A stretch of 64,000 nucleotides of DNA from Medicago truncatula. Lineage: Eukaryota > Streptophyta > Magnoliopsida > Fabales > Fabaceae. This document shows, piece after piece, positions 53,640 to 64,000 of this stretch; the stretch's first letter is position 1, and every line of letters begins with the position of its first letter. The notes below the pieces were generated by a model that had not been told where the DNA came from, did no database searches, and saw nothing but the letters and a program-made list of their open reading frames with translations. Made by a program: the position numbers and the translations under genes. The stretch covers positions 32,970,972 to 33,034,971 of the forward strand of contig NC_053047.1 in NCBI RefSeq assembly GCF_003473485.1. Direction: 5' to 3'.

Positions 53640-55070
53640 AAGGTGAACCAATATTCAAATTTTAATTGAAAGATGTCTTAATATTTAGTGTCTAACAATA
53701 CCACAAATAGGATTAATTAGTTTCCACTTTCCAGGATTAGAACCTATGAAAAACTAAAGAACCAATAATTGAAAAAAAATAGCAAAAATAAAATCAACAT
53801 CGGATATTGTGTTTGAACACTTTGTGAATCCACATAAATGTGCTTTTACCATATCTACAATTTCAAACCTTAGCTAGTATGAAAGGAACTTTATGTGCAG
53901 CATTCTTTTCTTTTCCAAAAGTTGGTCTCCTTATTTACAATCAAATTTCCCATCCAACCACATCAAAAACATGTTTGCGGCAAAATTTATCTCCATGCTT
54001 GCTCAAATTGAAAAAACTTTGGGGACTTGAAATTAAATACTTTGGGGTGAGCATAGGAAAGTAACAATAATAAAGAAAGAATATATTAATCTATAATGCT
54101 TAACTTCGTATAGAGTGGGCTCAAGCGGTCAATGATATTTGACATTCAAACAGTTGTAAGATCAAAATTAAACGCTTCATGTTTAACATCGTTATTTTAA
54201 AATATAAAATAAAAATCTACATCTTTTAGACCGTCTGATTTTAACTCAACAAACAACTACGTTTCAAATGTGAGTGTTTGATCTTTGGAATTCTTACAAA
54301 GTCCAAAGCATGATGAGGTGTATATATTGGAATGTCCTAACCGTTGCTTTATTCCATGTTCAAAAATTAGTTTCTACTAGCCACCCTTTCTTGGTAGCCA
54401 ATAAAAAATATTGAAGGGCACGAAATTTTGGGAACAATTTTATGACTATTTTTTCTTCCAAGGAAATTAAAATAATAAGGGGGTTGAGCATGCATGAGGT
54501 TAATAAGACAAACAAGTTTATAGATTATAGAAAAAATGAATAAATTAATCGAATGCGTGCGTTCAATTTAATCTCTTAGGGAACAAAAAAACTGTTGCAT
54601 TGCGTTCATCTAAGCATGGAATTTGATGTTATAATTAGAATAACTAGAAATTGTATGACTGACATACCAATCAGTGTTTGGATCCAAGTTACTTTGATTT
54701 TTATTTTATTTTTCATTCTCTGTTGATCCTATTGGCCTCCATCATTGACTTCAAAGCGTGCTTGTGCTATCATTTCTAGAAAAAGGGGAGGGGTATTAGC
54801 ATAGGAGTTTAGTTGATAAGCATAAGAAGCACACTTACATTCGCTTAACTAGTGTCTAAGGGGCATTAGTTACAAACTTCGTAAATAGAAATTTCGTCAT
54901 GCTAACCGAGGGGGTATTAACATAGGAGTATAAGTTGGTATAAACATAAGCATAAGCATATTTAGTATATTTCATATATACATTTAACTTGGGTCTTGTT
55001 AACTTGTGTAATAAAGCAAATGTTAAGTAACTCAGTAGAAATTTAATATTGAAAATCACAATTATTATAT
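53640..55070. other. Intergenic stretch, no gene seen
   Basis: The small open frame at 53840-54064 shows no motif. GGGGTATTAGCATAGGAGTT near 54788 and GGGGGTATTAACATAGGAGT near 54910 form a diverged direct repeat. Confidence 0.4.
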
Positions 55071-55074
55071 TGGC

Positions 55075-55372
55075 AAAATTACTAGTTCTTTAACTTAATT
55101 TCAAGTAGCAGTCTGGTCCTTTATCTTTTTTCATTTTAATTTTGTCCATTTGGTCAATATGCATTGTATTTTCAAGCTTCAAATCTAATATTTATATGCA
55201 AACATAGACGAGGATCCTATATTTGAAGATTGAGAGGCCATAAAAAAAATTAAAACATGAATTTTAAGCTTGAAAATCTATATGCAAATGGTCAAAAAGG
55301 ACGAAAATGAAAAAAAAAAAAAAAAAACCAAATTGTTACCTGAAATTAAGTTGAAGGAATAAAATTATAATT
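55075..55372. mobile_element. Inverted-repeat element (about 300 bp)
   Basis: The left arm (TTCTTTAACTTAATTTCAAG ... GGTCCTTTATCTTTTTTCAT) faces the right arm (GAAAATGAAAAA ... CTGAAATTAAGTTGAAGGAA). ATTTTCAAGCTTCAAATC faces a GCTTGAAAATCTATATG-type segment inside. It is probably a MITE, with ends approximate. Confidence 0.6.
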
Positions 55373-55379
55373 TTTCCTA

Positions 55380-57140
55380 TTATATTTGTGTAAGAATTTA
55401 AATACGCGATTTAAAAAAATATATATAGCTATATGTACTTACCATAATAAAATTGAAATTAAAACAAAATTGCGATTTTCTTTTATAAAATTTGTATTTC
55501 TATTTTGTGTGAGCTACCAATGAAGGAGTGACAAAAGAGCAAAGAAATAAGATTATTTCTATTTTATAAAGTACACATTTATTGAAAATGAATTCTCTCT
55601 CTCAATTAAAATCCTCAAAATTTTTCTCGATTGTTTATGATTCTCTCTCACTCATTCTCTCTCATGTTTAATCCTTATGTCCTATATATCATTTGTTTGA
55701 ATTTTGAATACTCAAAGATAAAGAGTAAAGGGGTGTGATGTTACCATTTTCTACGGCTACTAACACATATCTATATATACTAATCGTGTTATGAATTAAC
55801 ACTTGGAATTATTTTATTTTTTTAATAAATCAAAATGGAATATATTACTCAAAAGAGAAGTAATTCACCCCGCATAAAGTGTGCTAAAGTGATGAACCAT
55901 CCAATGTCTGATACAAAAAACAGGCACCTAACAGAGATGTCCGCACCCAAGAAAATAAATCTAAAAAATTAACTCATACAAGATAGTGGATATCTCCACC
56001 AATCATAAAAACCAAACGGAAGAGAAATAACATTTGACGAAAGCCATAAAAAAGAATTCAGCTTTTAACACTTGGAGATTTTTATGATGAAACATGCAAT
56101 TAAAGATTTCTTTTTTCTAGTTGTTGAGGAGATTATTGTGAAACGGTCACTTAGTATGATCCTATAGGGGAGCTTCTATTTAGGTCAAAGACATTATTTG
56201 TCATGAAATCTATATGTTAAACCCCATCATTATAATTATCACACGTTAGTTTGATATATGTAGTGTGTAATTCTAATTTAGCATAGAGACTAATGCAATG
56301 CAATATGCATCTTATCTTTATGTAAATGTAAATATTCGGTGACAGTAATGTAAGATTTTTACCATGATCATGATGATGCTATATGGGGAAAAAGTCTAAA
56401 ACACAATGATGGTACCCCAGCATATGCTGCTTCAATATTCCCCCAAAACACTTTTTCTCACATAGACATTATCATTTTATACATGTCTCACTTGTTCCAT
56501 ATCCATATAGACAAACATATAGTTACAGGGGGTATATATTTAGGTATTTATGTTAGATCTCTGGTCGGTGTATATATAACTAAGTGATTGATTCTAGTAG
56601 TTAATGAGTTTTTTTTGAGACGAATTGTTCGAGAGACACGAGTTCAATTATTAAGGAACAATTTTTTTATTAAACTTTACTTATTTTTTGACCAAACTTC
56701 CGATTTCTATGACTCCTTTACCATAAAAACCGAACGGATTAATGCAAAAAATATGTAGAATAAATATGTTCAATTATACAGATGTAAAATTGATTTGGTG
56801 GTAACAATTACTAACGATATTAAATAATTAAAAGAGTGAATTGACAAAGTTGAGTTTAATCTTCACTCTCAAACTAATGATAACAATTACTAACGATATT
56901 AATATTGACCGTTTCAAAAAATAATCTAGTGATCCCTTCAAAAAAAAATTAACCACTTCAGATGTGCATGGTTCATTTCTTCAAAATAAAATTACCACTT
57001 TTCATCCTTAAAATAAGCTAGTTTTGATTTTTGATCAGTGTACACAGTTTTCTTATCCTTCTAAAATAACTGTCGTTTTTATCTTAAGAAATTATTTTAG
57101 GACATATAAAATATAAATATAATTCATTTTAAGATTTAAT
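55380..57140. other. Intergenic stretch, no gene seen
   Basis: AT-rich with many stops in all frames. A short repeat GTAACAATTACTAACGATATTAA recurs near 56800 and 56880. Confidence 0.4.
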
Positions 57141-57149
57141 AAAAAGTTT

Positions 57150-57277
57150 CTAGGCCAAAATTGCTAGGTCGGACATCGTGGTAGGAGTTTAAACCCCGAC
57201 GGCTCGCCCTTCCACTTATGTGTGTGAATTTCAATGATTATTTGTCATTTCATCTATCTATAAAAATAAAATAAAAA
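57150..57277 (+). mobile_element. tRNA-derived SINE-like element
   Basis: GCCAAAATTGCTAGGTCGG (A-box region) is followed by GAGTTTAAACCCCGACGG (B box), then ATGTGTGTGAATTTCAATGA and TATTTGTCATTTCATCTATC, and an A-rich tail. The body phrase is typical of a legume SINE family as I recall it. Confidence 0.6.
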
Positions 57278-57758
57278 AGTTTATGTTATATTCTTGTCAA
57301 CATAGTTTAATTGATAATGACATTGCAGTATGTAAGAAACATGAATAAATTTCTATCTAATAGACTACTAAAAAAGTTTGTCATATACTAACATATAACA
57401 CCACACTCATATAAAAGCAACATACAACGTCACATACATTATTGCATTTCAATTTGGGATGACCACGTAACAAGTTAAAGAATACAACATAATGAAAAGA
57501 CCAAAACCAAATCTTTTAAATTTTATAGAGACGGAAATCAATTTTTTTTTTGGGACCAAAATAAAAATAAGCTCAAGCAATTTACTTATAAAAAGAACAC
57601 CTATAACCTTATAAAAGTTGTCATAAATGATTGTTCAAATATTATTACTCAAAACAAAAAACCGTTATTATAAAAGTTGTCATAAATGCTAGCAACACTC
57701 ATTTTATTAAACTCTTTTCAACACTCACTTTTTTATTGGATGAAATATATATGAGAAA

Positions 57759-57919
57759 TGTTAATGAGTGCCTGCAAGGCACTCTTTAAGAGTCTTAAAT
57801 TTTAACTTTTTATAAAAACGTGTGTATTCAATGCATTGAAAATTGAACTGTTTGACTTTTTTAAAGAATAATTTTCTAATTTTGAATGTTTAAAGAGTGT
57901 CCGGAGGCATTCGTTAACA
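57759..57919. mobile_element. MITE with about 30-bp inverted ends
   Basis: The left end TGTTAATGAGTGCCTGCAAG, then GCACTCTTTA, pairs with the right end TAAAGAGTGTCCGGAGGCAT, then TCGTTAACA. Total length is about 161 bp. Confidence 0.75.
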
Positions 57920-58740
57920 AGACTCCATATATATAAGTCTCCACCAATTTGAGAATGGTTCTTTTAGAAAGAGCAATGCCAACAACACTCATCTCTATGC
58001 TTGCCAAAATCCATGGTGAAAATCCCGTTGTCAGTGAGGCGAAAGGGGTGGTACCTACCTGCACATGTGCTCTGATGCCTAAGTCAGGTGGGAAACAAGG
58101 AGAATGTAAGGTTTTAGGGAGAGAACGAACTTACCTGGAATTGTAGTGGAGTCCCCCTTCTATAGGCATCCGAGAGTGTAATGGACTTGAAGTTTTATTG
58201 GGTCTTACCATGTAAGTTACAACCAAGCACTGAAAGAAAGGGGAATTGAGGACGATATCATTTATTGATGTGACTCATAACTTTCATAGCCAACATTACT
58301 TTTGTCTAAAATATAAAACACCAAAATTGCCTGTATAAGTGAAAGTGAATGAAATTCTAATTAAAAATTCCAAACTTTTTTTTTAAATTTAAAATTTGAA
58401 AGATATAACATATGCATAAACTTAAGAGAAAATTGGGAAGATACTACCAAATTACACGATCATTTGGAACTATGGTTGGTGGATTGAATCTCTGGTCGAA
58501 GGTAGAAGTTACAACTATGTTCAAGTTTCTAGTTAAATATGTATTCAAAAAATTTCACAGCATATGCAAACATACACTATGGAAGAGAAATATAAGACGC
58601 TAAAATTAAAATCACATAATCACGTTAGTTGAAAGGTGCTTCTAACAAGTTATTAATATTTTAAGATAAGTTTTGTAAAGCAATAAGTCAACGTTGTTGC
58701 TCACACGAGTGAAAATTGTATCTTAGTTGCATCCATGATT

Positions 58741-58830
58741 TTTTTTTTTGTGGTGACTGAAATTTGAACCTCTGACTTTGAATATTTTATGGATTATTCA
58801 TACCAATTGAGTTAAACTCACGATAATATT
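58741..58830 (-). mobile_element. tRNA-derived SINE, same family as 52713-52801
   Basis: The minus strand has CGTGAGTTTAACTCAATTGG, then AGAGGTTCAAATTTCAGTCA and CACCAC plus an A-run (T-run at 58741-58750). TGCATCCATGATT at 58728-58740 and TGTATCCATGATT at 58830-58842 look like a target duplication with one mismatch. Confidence 0.75.
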
Positions 58831-59521
58831 GTATCCATGATTTGATATTATCTTGTATTTATTCCGATATTGATGAATGAAATAATATAATTTTATGAAA
58901 AAATGCAGACAATACTTTAAAAGTTTAAACAATACCTGATTCAAACTATTTTTATTTTTGGATTCTTTAACAAATGTTTTAAAAACACTCATTTTACAGA
59001 TCAGTTATAGTGCCCGCTTGATCCTGTTGGCGATTAATCGATCAGGGGTGTGTACAAGATGCGCACTAACCAGGAGGCCCCAAGCTCTCATGCTATTACA
59101 TATTTTGTTTGTCATAAACATGTTCCCTTGAAGGTTTCGATTTTGTCCTGGAGACTCCTACAAAACAGGTTACCGGCGAAGGATAATCAGTTATATGTGA
59201 CTGGGTGTGGAGGGTTAGAGACAATTCAACATTTGTTTTGTCTTGTCCTTGCTTCGCTTCTCTGTGGGGCCTTTCACGATCTTGACTTGGCATTTCTACG
59301 GCCGATCTGTCTTACCTTCAGGAGCATGCTATTCAGTTTACTTATTCTTCAAGTGGATTGAGAGCTCGTCGTTCCCTTTTGCAGCTTGTATGACTTTGTT
59401 GTGTTTGAGTTTTGTGGAATGAAAGGAACAACAAAATATTTAAGAACATTTAAGAACATCGAAAGTCCTATCCATTAATTTCTAGATAAAGTGAAGTTAC
59501 ATTCCTTTTGGTGGATGAAGA

Positions 59522-60807
59522 TGATGTAGTAAATCCGCAAGTGCACGGTTTATCGATTATTAATAAGAGATTATCGTTCCAACATGGAGTTGTTTAATTC
59601 AGTTAACTTTTAAGAATGATTATAAGAGAGTTTAGTTGAAAAGTTGGGATTTTTAACGGTTTAAAAGTAATAATAAAAAGCGCCTTTGGATTATTGGTCT
59701 ATCTTAGTGACAAACCCTTCACAAACCAAACCCTAAACCTAGAACTTTACGTTGGACTTACTTTCTAAAGACAAGTTTCTCTTAAGCCTATGACATCTCC
59801 TTTCGGTTTCAGTGAGTGTGTTCCTCTAGCAACCACGCCTATTTTCATGATTGATTGCTATTAGAATCCTTGAAGAACGAAACTTATTTTAGTGGGTATG
59901 TTCCTCTAGCAACCACGCCTATTCTCATGGTTGATTGCTATTATAATCCTTGAAGAACGAAACTTTTATTGTCTCAAGGTTTGCTAGACTATTCTCATGT
60001 TTTGCAATCCTTGTCTAATTTCACTTGTTCCAATATCAAAACTTCTTCCTTCGATGCTTCGCTTTGATATTTATGATGATGAATTAACAAATACTAACCC
60101 TCCGTTGTCGCATTATGAGTTTGATATTTGTTAATTCATTATAAAAACAGTGAAATTAGATTAGAAATTAGATTTATATAAAATTAAGGTTCGAGGCTTG
60201 ATTTGATTATGATTATGTCATTAGACTCATCCAACAATCCCAAGATAAGAAGAGTCTACTCACTCATGTTCATCGTAGACATATAAGAGAAGAAGGAGAA
60301 GAACATAAAATAAAATAATAAAAAGAAGAACTTTTATTCAAAGAAAACAATTGTCACTATTAATTTCAGAGAACAAAAGATGATTATACAAGCTTGATGG
60401 TTGCTCTATTTATAGTCCAACATTGACTTAAGCCCTAAGAAATAAATCACTAAAGTGTTGCACAAGAAACCACGGGCTTTAGGTCAAAAATAAACTAATA
60501 GGCAGCTTGTCCAGGCAGCAAAAAGGGGCTCTGGGTTGGTGGCATGGCCGTGTGGCTGATGGCACGGGCCGTGCCAAGCTTCTGACTTGGGGGATTCATA
60601 TTTTTGCACCAAATCTTCGTATTTTTAGTCTGAATCAGCTCCAAATCTCATTTCTTTTGCTGCAAGACTCAATCTTTAAAATATTTATTCCTGAAATTAA
60701 ATAACTTCCAATTGAAGTAAAATAGTTCGAAAAAGGAAATAAAAACAAATAATCTAAATAAAATAGACTCAAATAATATATTAAAATCACTAATTATTGA
60801 CTCATCA
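59522..60807 (-). mobile_element. Solo LTR (1286 bp) with 5-bp target duplication GAAGA
   Basis: It starts TGATGTAGTAAATCCGCAAG and ends ATTATTGACTCATCA, so the ends are TGATG...CATCA. GAAGA lies at 59517-59521 and 60808-60812. No internal domain or second LTR remains. The orientation comes from CTATAAATAG on the minus strand at about 60407-60416, which would be the LTR promoter. It holds an 80-bp tandem pair (about 59811-59970). Confidence 0.9.
59811..59970. repeat. 80-bp tandem duplication inside the solo LTR
   Basis: TTCCTCTAGCAACCACGCCT starts at 59821 and again at 59901. The units stay alike through ATCCTTGAAGAACGAAACTT. Confidence 0.88.
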
Positions 60808-61587
60808 GAAGACTACTAATATTAATATTCATCTAAATTTTGATATGTGGTTGTCGAGCCCGTTTGTTTGTCTGTGCATCGGCTAATTTATTGTACTTTC
60901 GCTTTATTTGTAATTTATAATTTGTTGTCGTAATATATCTCATTTTAACTTGTTAAAAAAAGCATAAACATAACATATTATTATTATAAAAAAAAAAAAA
61001 AAATTATTTACAATGCACTTGCTAAGTAAAATAAAAAGAGTAATGCTGTCCTCAGTATACTTTCCATCTATTGGATAAATGAATGAAGAAAGCATAAAAT
61101 GAATGATGCTCACACACACCATTGCGTCACCTGCAACATAATTTTGTAGCAGAAAGTAATAATAACAACAATGAATTTGCTCGATTGTTTCAAGTTTCTG
61201 CATTTTGCAGAGATGATGCTTCATACGTGTACCAATTGTTTAACACACCACGCAATGCAATGCATCGCAATTAGCAAGAGATGTTTGTGTACGGTGTGTG
61301 ATAAACATTTATTATTCTGCTCATAATTCGCAGCTTTATTGATTCAAGTAATCAATTCTCAACATGTCTCCCAAGTCAGAACCCTGTTGTTGATTCAAGT
61401 AAACAATTCATCATTTTTATTTTGAGAAAATAATCAATGTGTGTTTGGTTCCATTTTGGAGGAGCTAAAAATGATTTTAAATGTATAAAATTTATTTTCT
61501 CATGTTTGATTTATCTAAAGTTGAATTGAGTTTGCCTCAAGAACCGATTCTACTTAAAGTTAGAAATCGTAGCTTCTAATTTCAAAG

Positions 61588-61778
61588 GTTTGATCTAGTA
61601 GTAAAAAGACAAGTTTTAAATTCGAGAGATTATGAGTTCGAGCTTCGTTAACACATTTAGAGGAAGATAAATATAAATACTTTTCTAAATGCTCTTTTGA
61701 GAAGGTCTTCAATCAGAAGATTTTCTGTACCACGACATCGTCCCTTACCCTACATTTTTATTAGGAAAAAAAAGAAAA
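61588..61778 (+). mobile_element. tRNA-derived SINE, first of a pair
   Basis: GGTTTGATCTAGTAGTAAAA is the A-box region and GAGTTCGAGCTTCGTTA the B-box region. It ends TTTTTATTAGGAAAAAAAA. It is preceded by GAAATCGTAGCTTCTAATTT and followed by GAAATTGTACCTTATAATTC, a worn target duplication. Confidence 0.8.
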
Positions 61779-61802
61779 GAAATTGTACCTTATAATTCTA
61801 AT

Positions 61803-61980
61803 GGTTTGATCTAATAGTAAAAGGACAATTTTGAATATGAGAGATTCTGAATTTAAGCTTCGTTAGAATCTTTAGAAAGAGATATATGTAAATACCTATA
61901 TAAATGCTCTTCAGAAAAGATCTTCAATCCGTTCTTAGTATAGCATCATACCTTATCCTAAATTTGTATTAGGAAAAAAA
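61803..61980 (+). mobile_element. tRNA-derived SINE, second of a pair
   Basis: Same family as the first copy: GGTTTGATCTAATAGTAAAA ... AATTTAAGCTTCGTTAGAAT ... TTTGTATTAGGAAAAAAA. It is followed by AAATTGTAGCCTCAAATTAT, the third occurrence of the target sequence. Confidence 0.8.
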
Positions 61981-62079
61981 AAATTGTAGCCTCAAATTAT
62001 AAAATTGATTTTAATACAATTTTTTTAAAGAATTTTATACTAAAATTTATTGTTGATCTCACTATACATAAATGCATTC

Positions 62080-63300
62080 ACACATATATCACTTTATCTT
62101 AAACTTTATGTTCCATGTTCCATGTTTATGTTTAAATTGGTAGAAATAATTAGCTTCAATTTAATCGAAATAAATTTTTCTCAATCATAGACTTAATCAA
62201 CCGAGTCGCATCATACAACAAAATATAGATAAACATTGACACATTGCCCTCGTCTATATGTTTTCTTTCCCAAATCAAAATATTCTTATCCTCAACTAAT
62301 TTGAAGTTTAATTATTTCTACTTTAGACATAAACATGAAACATACAAAGTTGGATTCTATTTCACGTTTTTATTTTATTTTATCCTAAATAAATAAAAAC
62401 ATAACATTGTGGAGTGACCTATAATCCCACCTAACGATTAACCCCAAGCTCTTGGAAGTGGCAAGATATTTTTGAGAAAATGACAATTTGCATGCACGTG
62501 AAGATTTTTGGTTTTCATCCTCTTTACCTCATTCATTTGTCTTCTATTCTAATTGCCCTCCAATTTTTGGAAGTCACATATGGACTTATCTTTTCTAGTG
62601 TTTTAGATTTGTGTCACTCGTCTCAATTCATCCAACTTTTTCCTAAACTAATTTTATATAAATTGATTAATTAATCATAACTTTGATCAATATGAAGATT
62701 GAATCCAAATTAAAATTGATATTTCTAAACAGATGTTGGTCGTTATAGTGCCAAAAACAACTCTTTAGTTATGGTTTGAGCCGTGGCAAAGTATACCAAA
62801 ACCTGCCACTAAGCAAAGTTTGTCACAGTTTATGAGTTGATCCATAGGCCAATAACAAATAAAATGGTTTCCCCTCCCATGCATGTTTATTGTAATCTAT
62901 TTTGGCCACTAGATCGATCTCAAAATAAAATAAATATGAATTATGCTCTATTTCAAACATTATTATCATTCATGTGGGTTTCTACCATGGAATTGATCTT
63001 ATACAAAACCCTCCGTTTGTAGAGATAATTTGTTGCCAATTCAAACAAAACTCACATCAATACTTTAATGTGTGGAATAAAATTAGCGGCAACAAAAAAA
63101 AGTGATTAAAAAGCACAAACAATAAAATAAGATAAATGAGAAGAAATACACGACGATATTTATTTAACCAGTTCAGTCCAAATTAACATACTTTGAAAGA
63201 GAGAGATCTCTCTAATTCATTGTCAAAGAGTTTCTTACAAAGAAATACAAGGATTACAAAAAATTAGTCTTCAACAAGTTCTCTAAGTAACCCTAATTTC
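62080..63300. other. Intergenic stretch, no gene seen
   Basis: AT-rich, with short frames only (62480-62674, 62837-63022) that show no motif. Confidence 0.4.
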
Positions 63301-63322
63301 TACTATTTTTCTAAATCTCTTT

Positions 63323-63438
63323 CGGTGGTCAAGAGACTGTTTCCCAACGCTAGTTTCTATCTCGAAAGGAACCAATCTTTAGGTGGCCAAGGGACTGTTT
63401 GCCAACCCTAGTTTCTATCCCGAAAGGAGCCGATCTTT
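63323..63438. repeat. 58-bp direct repeat, two copies
   Basis: GGTGGTCAAGAGACTGTTTC (from 63324) and GGTGGCCAAGGGACTGTTTG (from 63382) start two units that both continue CCAACsCTAGTTTCTATCyCGAAAGGA. The surrounding sequence (63160-63460) may be a retroelement LTR, but no ends were found. Confidence 0.8.
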
Positions 63439-63439
63439 A

Positions 63440-64000
63440 ACATTTGATTTCCTAAGGATTCATTTTTTTGTTAAACTATAGTTTGCCTCACTTTTTACCT
63501 CTTGTTAGAACTGAAAACCAACACCCTATATATATATATAGGCATAACTCAGATTGTCTTCCACTCCAAGCAACAACCTTGTGGACACAACTGTTTCTAA
63601 CATTTTTGGAGGACTTGGAGATAGTCCGATACTTTTTGGAGGAGGGTGAGGCGGCAACAACCAAGTGAAGAAGAGCTCTACCAAAAGGAAAAGTCTTTTA
63701 GAAAGATGATTTCCAAATCAAGGAGGAAAACTTTACATAAACAAGCTCTTAAAATTCAGTTGTATAATACTTGATGAAGGGTTGATTCTAAAAAAAACCT
63801 CCTTGGCTTATTGCATCTTTTATTTTCTAATTTTTTTTATTTGTTTTATTTTTTCTCTCGGTTTGGTTTTGGCTTGGTTCAAACTACTTTGTATTTTTTT
63901 CTTTTTCTTTTATTTTATTGATGATATTTAGAAGTGTGTTGCGGATAATTATTGAGATTATGGGGCGCCAGCATAGCTGAGATGTCCCCTCCTCTCTATG
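63440..64000. other. Right end of window, no gene seen
   Basis: T-rich stretches (63810-63920) and a short frame at 63468-63668 without motifs. Confidence 0.4.

Larger units (their letters stand above)
59045..60960 (+). pseudogene. LINE 3' fragment (zf-RVT onward), split by a solo LTR
   Basis: The first part (59100-59521) reads HVPLKVSILSWRLLQNRLPA with KDNQL, ETIQHLF, then in other frames WNERNNKIFKNI and KLHSFWWMK. This is the zf-RVT and tail of plant LINE ORF2, with indels. After the LTR, at 60813 onward, it resumes as TTNINIHLNFDMWLSSPFVC then LCIG and stop. The 3' UTR ends ATTTTAACTTGTTAAAAAAA at about 60956. The same C-terminus and tail occur in the LINE piece at 20356-20825. It is non-functional. 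Confidence 0.8.
61437..62070. mobile_element. MITE of the 3206/11281 family, carrying two SINE insertions
   Basis: The left part (GTTTGGTTCCATTTTGGAGG) matches the copies at 3206 and 11281. The right part resumes at about 61981 (AAATTGTAGCCTCAAATTAT, AAATTGATTTTAATAC). The middle is taken up by two SINE copies. Confidence 0.55.

Noticed and set aside
56590..56680. Possible further SINE (GAGTTCAATTATT resembling a B box)
   Set aside because: No A box at the right distance, no poly(A) tail, and no flanking repeats.
57949..58146. 65-codon frame (VLLERAMPTTLISMLAKIHG) considered as a small gene
   Set aside because: No recognisable domain, no splice support, and repeat-rich surroundings. It may be a retroelement LTR fragment, but the ends cannot be found.
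60507..60704. 65-codon frame with GC-richer start
   Set aside because: It lies inside the solo LTR at 59522-60807 and is not a gene.

Overview
The window reads as nuclear DNA of a flowering plant, most likely a legume close to Medicago. It is AT-rich and has GT-AG introns. It carries plant gene families (organelle RanBP2-type zinc-finger protein, CAR-type C2 protein, intron-rich PPR protein) and legume-style repeats: the GGGTTAAATA inverted-repeat element, Stowaway elements with CTCCCTCCGTCCC ends, and small tRNA-derived SINEs. The species assignment is inference.

Four intact protein genes frame the window. (1) At 844-4554, minus strand, lies the 5' part of an organelle zinc-finger (OZ/VAR3-type) gene that runs off the left edge. 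(2) At 10643-16510, plus strand, lies a six-exon gene for a membrane-associated prostaglandin E synthase 2-like glutaredoxin/GST-fold protein of 325 residues. (3) At 38171-40504, plus strand, lies a three-exon CAR-type C2-domain protein of 177 residues, from a family tied to ABA receptors. (4) At about 43338-50229, plus strand, lies a PPR protein split over about 12 exons, of roughly 800 residues. Exon edges were derived by joining reading frames across GT/AG sites and checking phase. They are not supported by transcripts.

At 5.1-9.0 kb there is a decayed tandem array. Its unit is about 1.43 kb and carries an initiator tRNA-Met gene (two complete copies, one stub) plus pieces of a retroelement RNase H domain.

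From 17.5 to 37.7 kb the sequence is almost entirely mobile DNA. A LINE truncated at its 5' end has a perfect 16-bp target-site duplication and sits inside a small inverted-repeat element. Two diverged copies of a long LTR begin with TGTAAC. Between them lies a run of large inverted duplications. One (22.8-26.2 kb) is made of two head-to-head copies of a Ulp1-type (C48) protease gene fragment. One (26.6-29.1 kb) is a long-TIR element with an internal foldback. One (30.0-32.4 kb) is made of two opposed, separately broken copies of an RPA1-like (DUF223) gene. A 66-bp tandem triplet and an LTR-like segment with two CACGTG motifs then lie upstream of the CAR-type gene.

The right end (50.2-64.0 kb) has no convincing gene. 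It holds nested MITEs, several SINEs, a CA/TA microsatellite, and a LINE 3' fragment split by a 1286-bp solo LTR that has a 5-bp target duplication.
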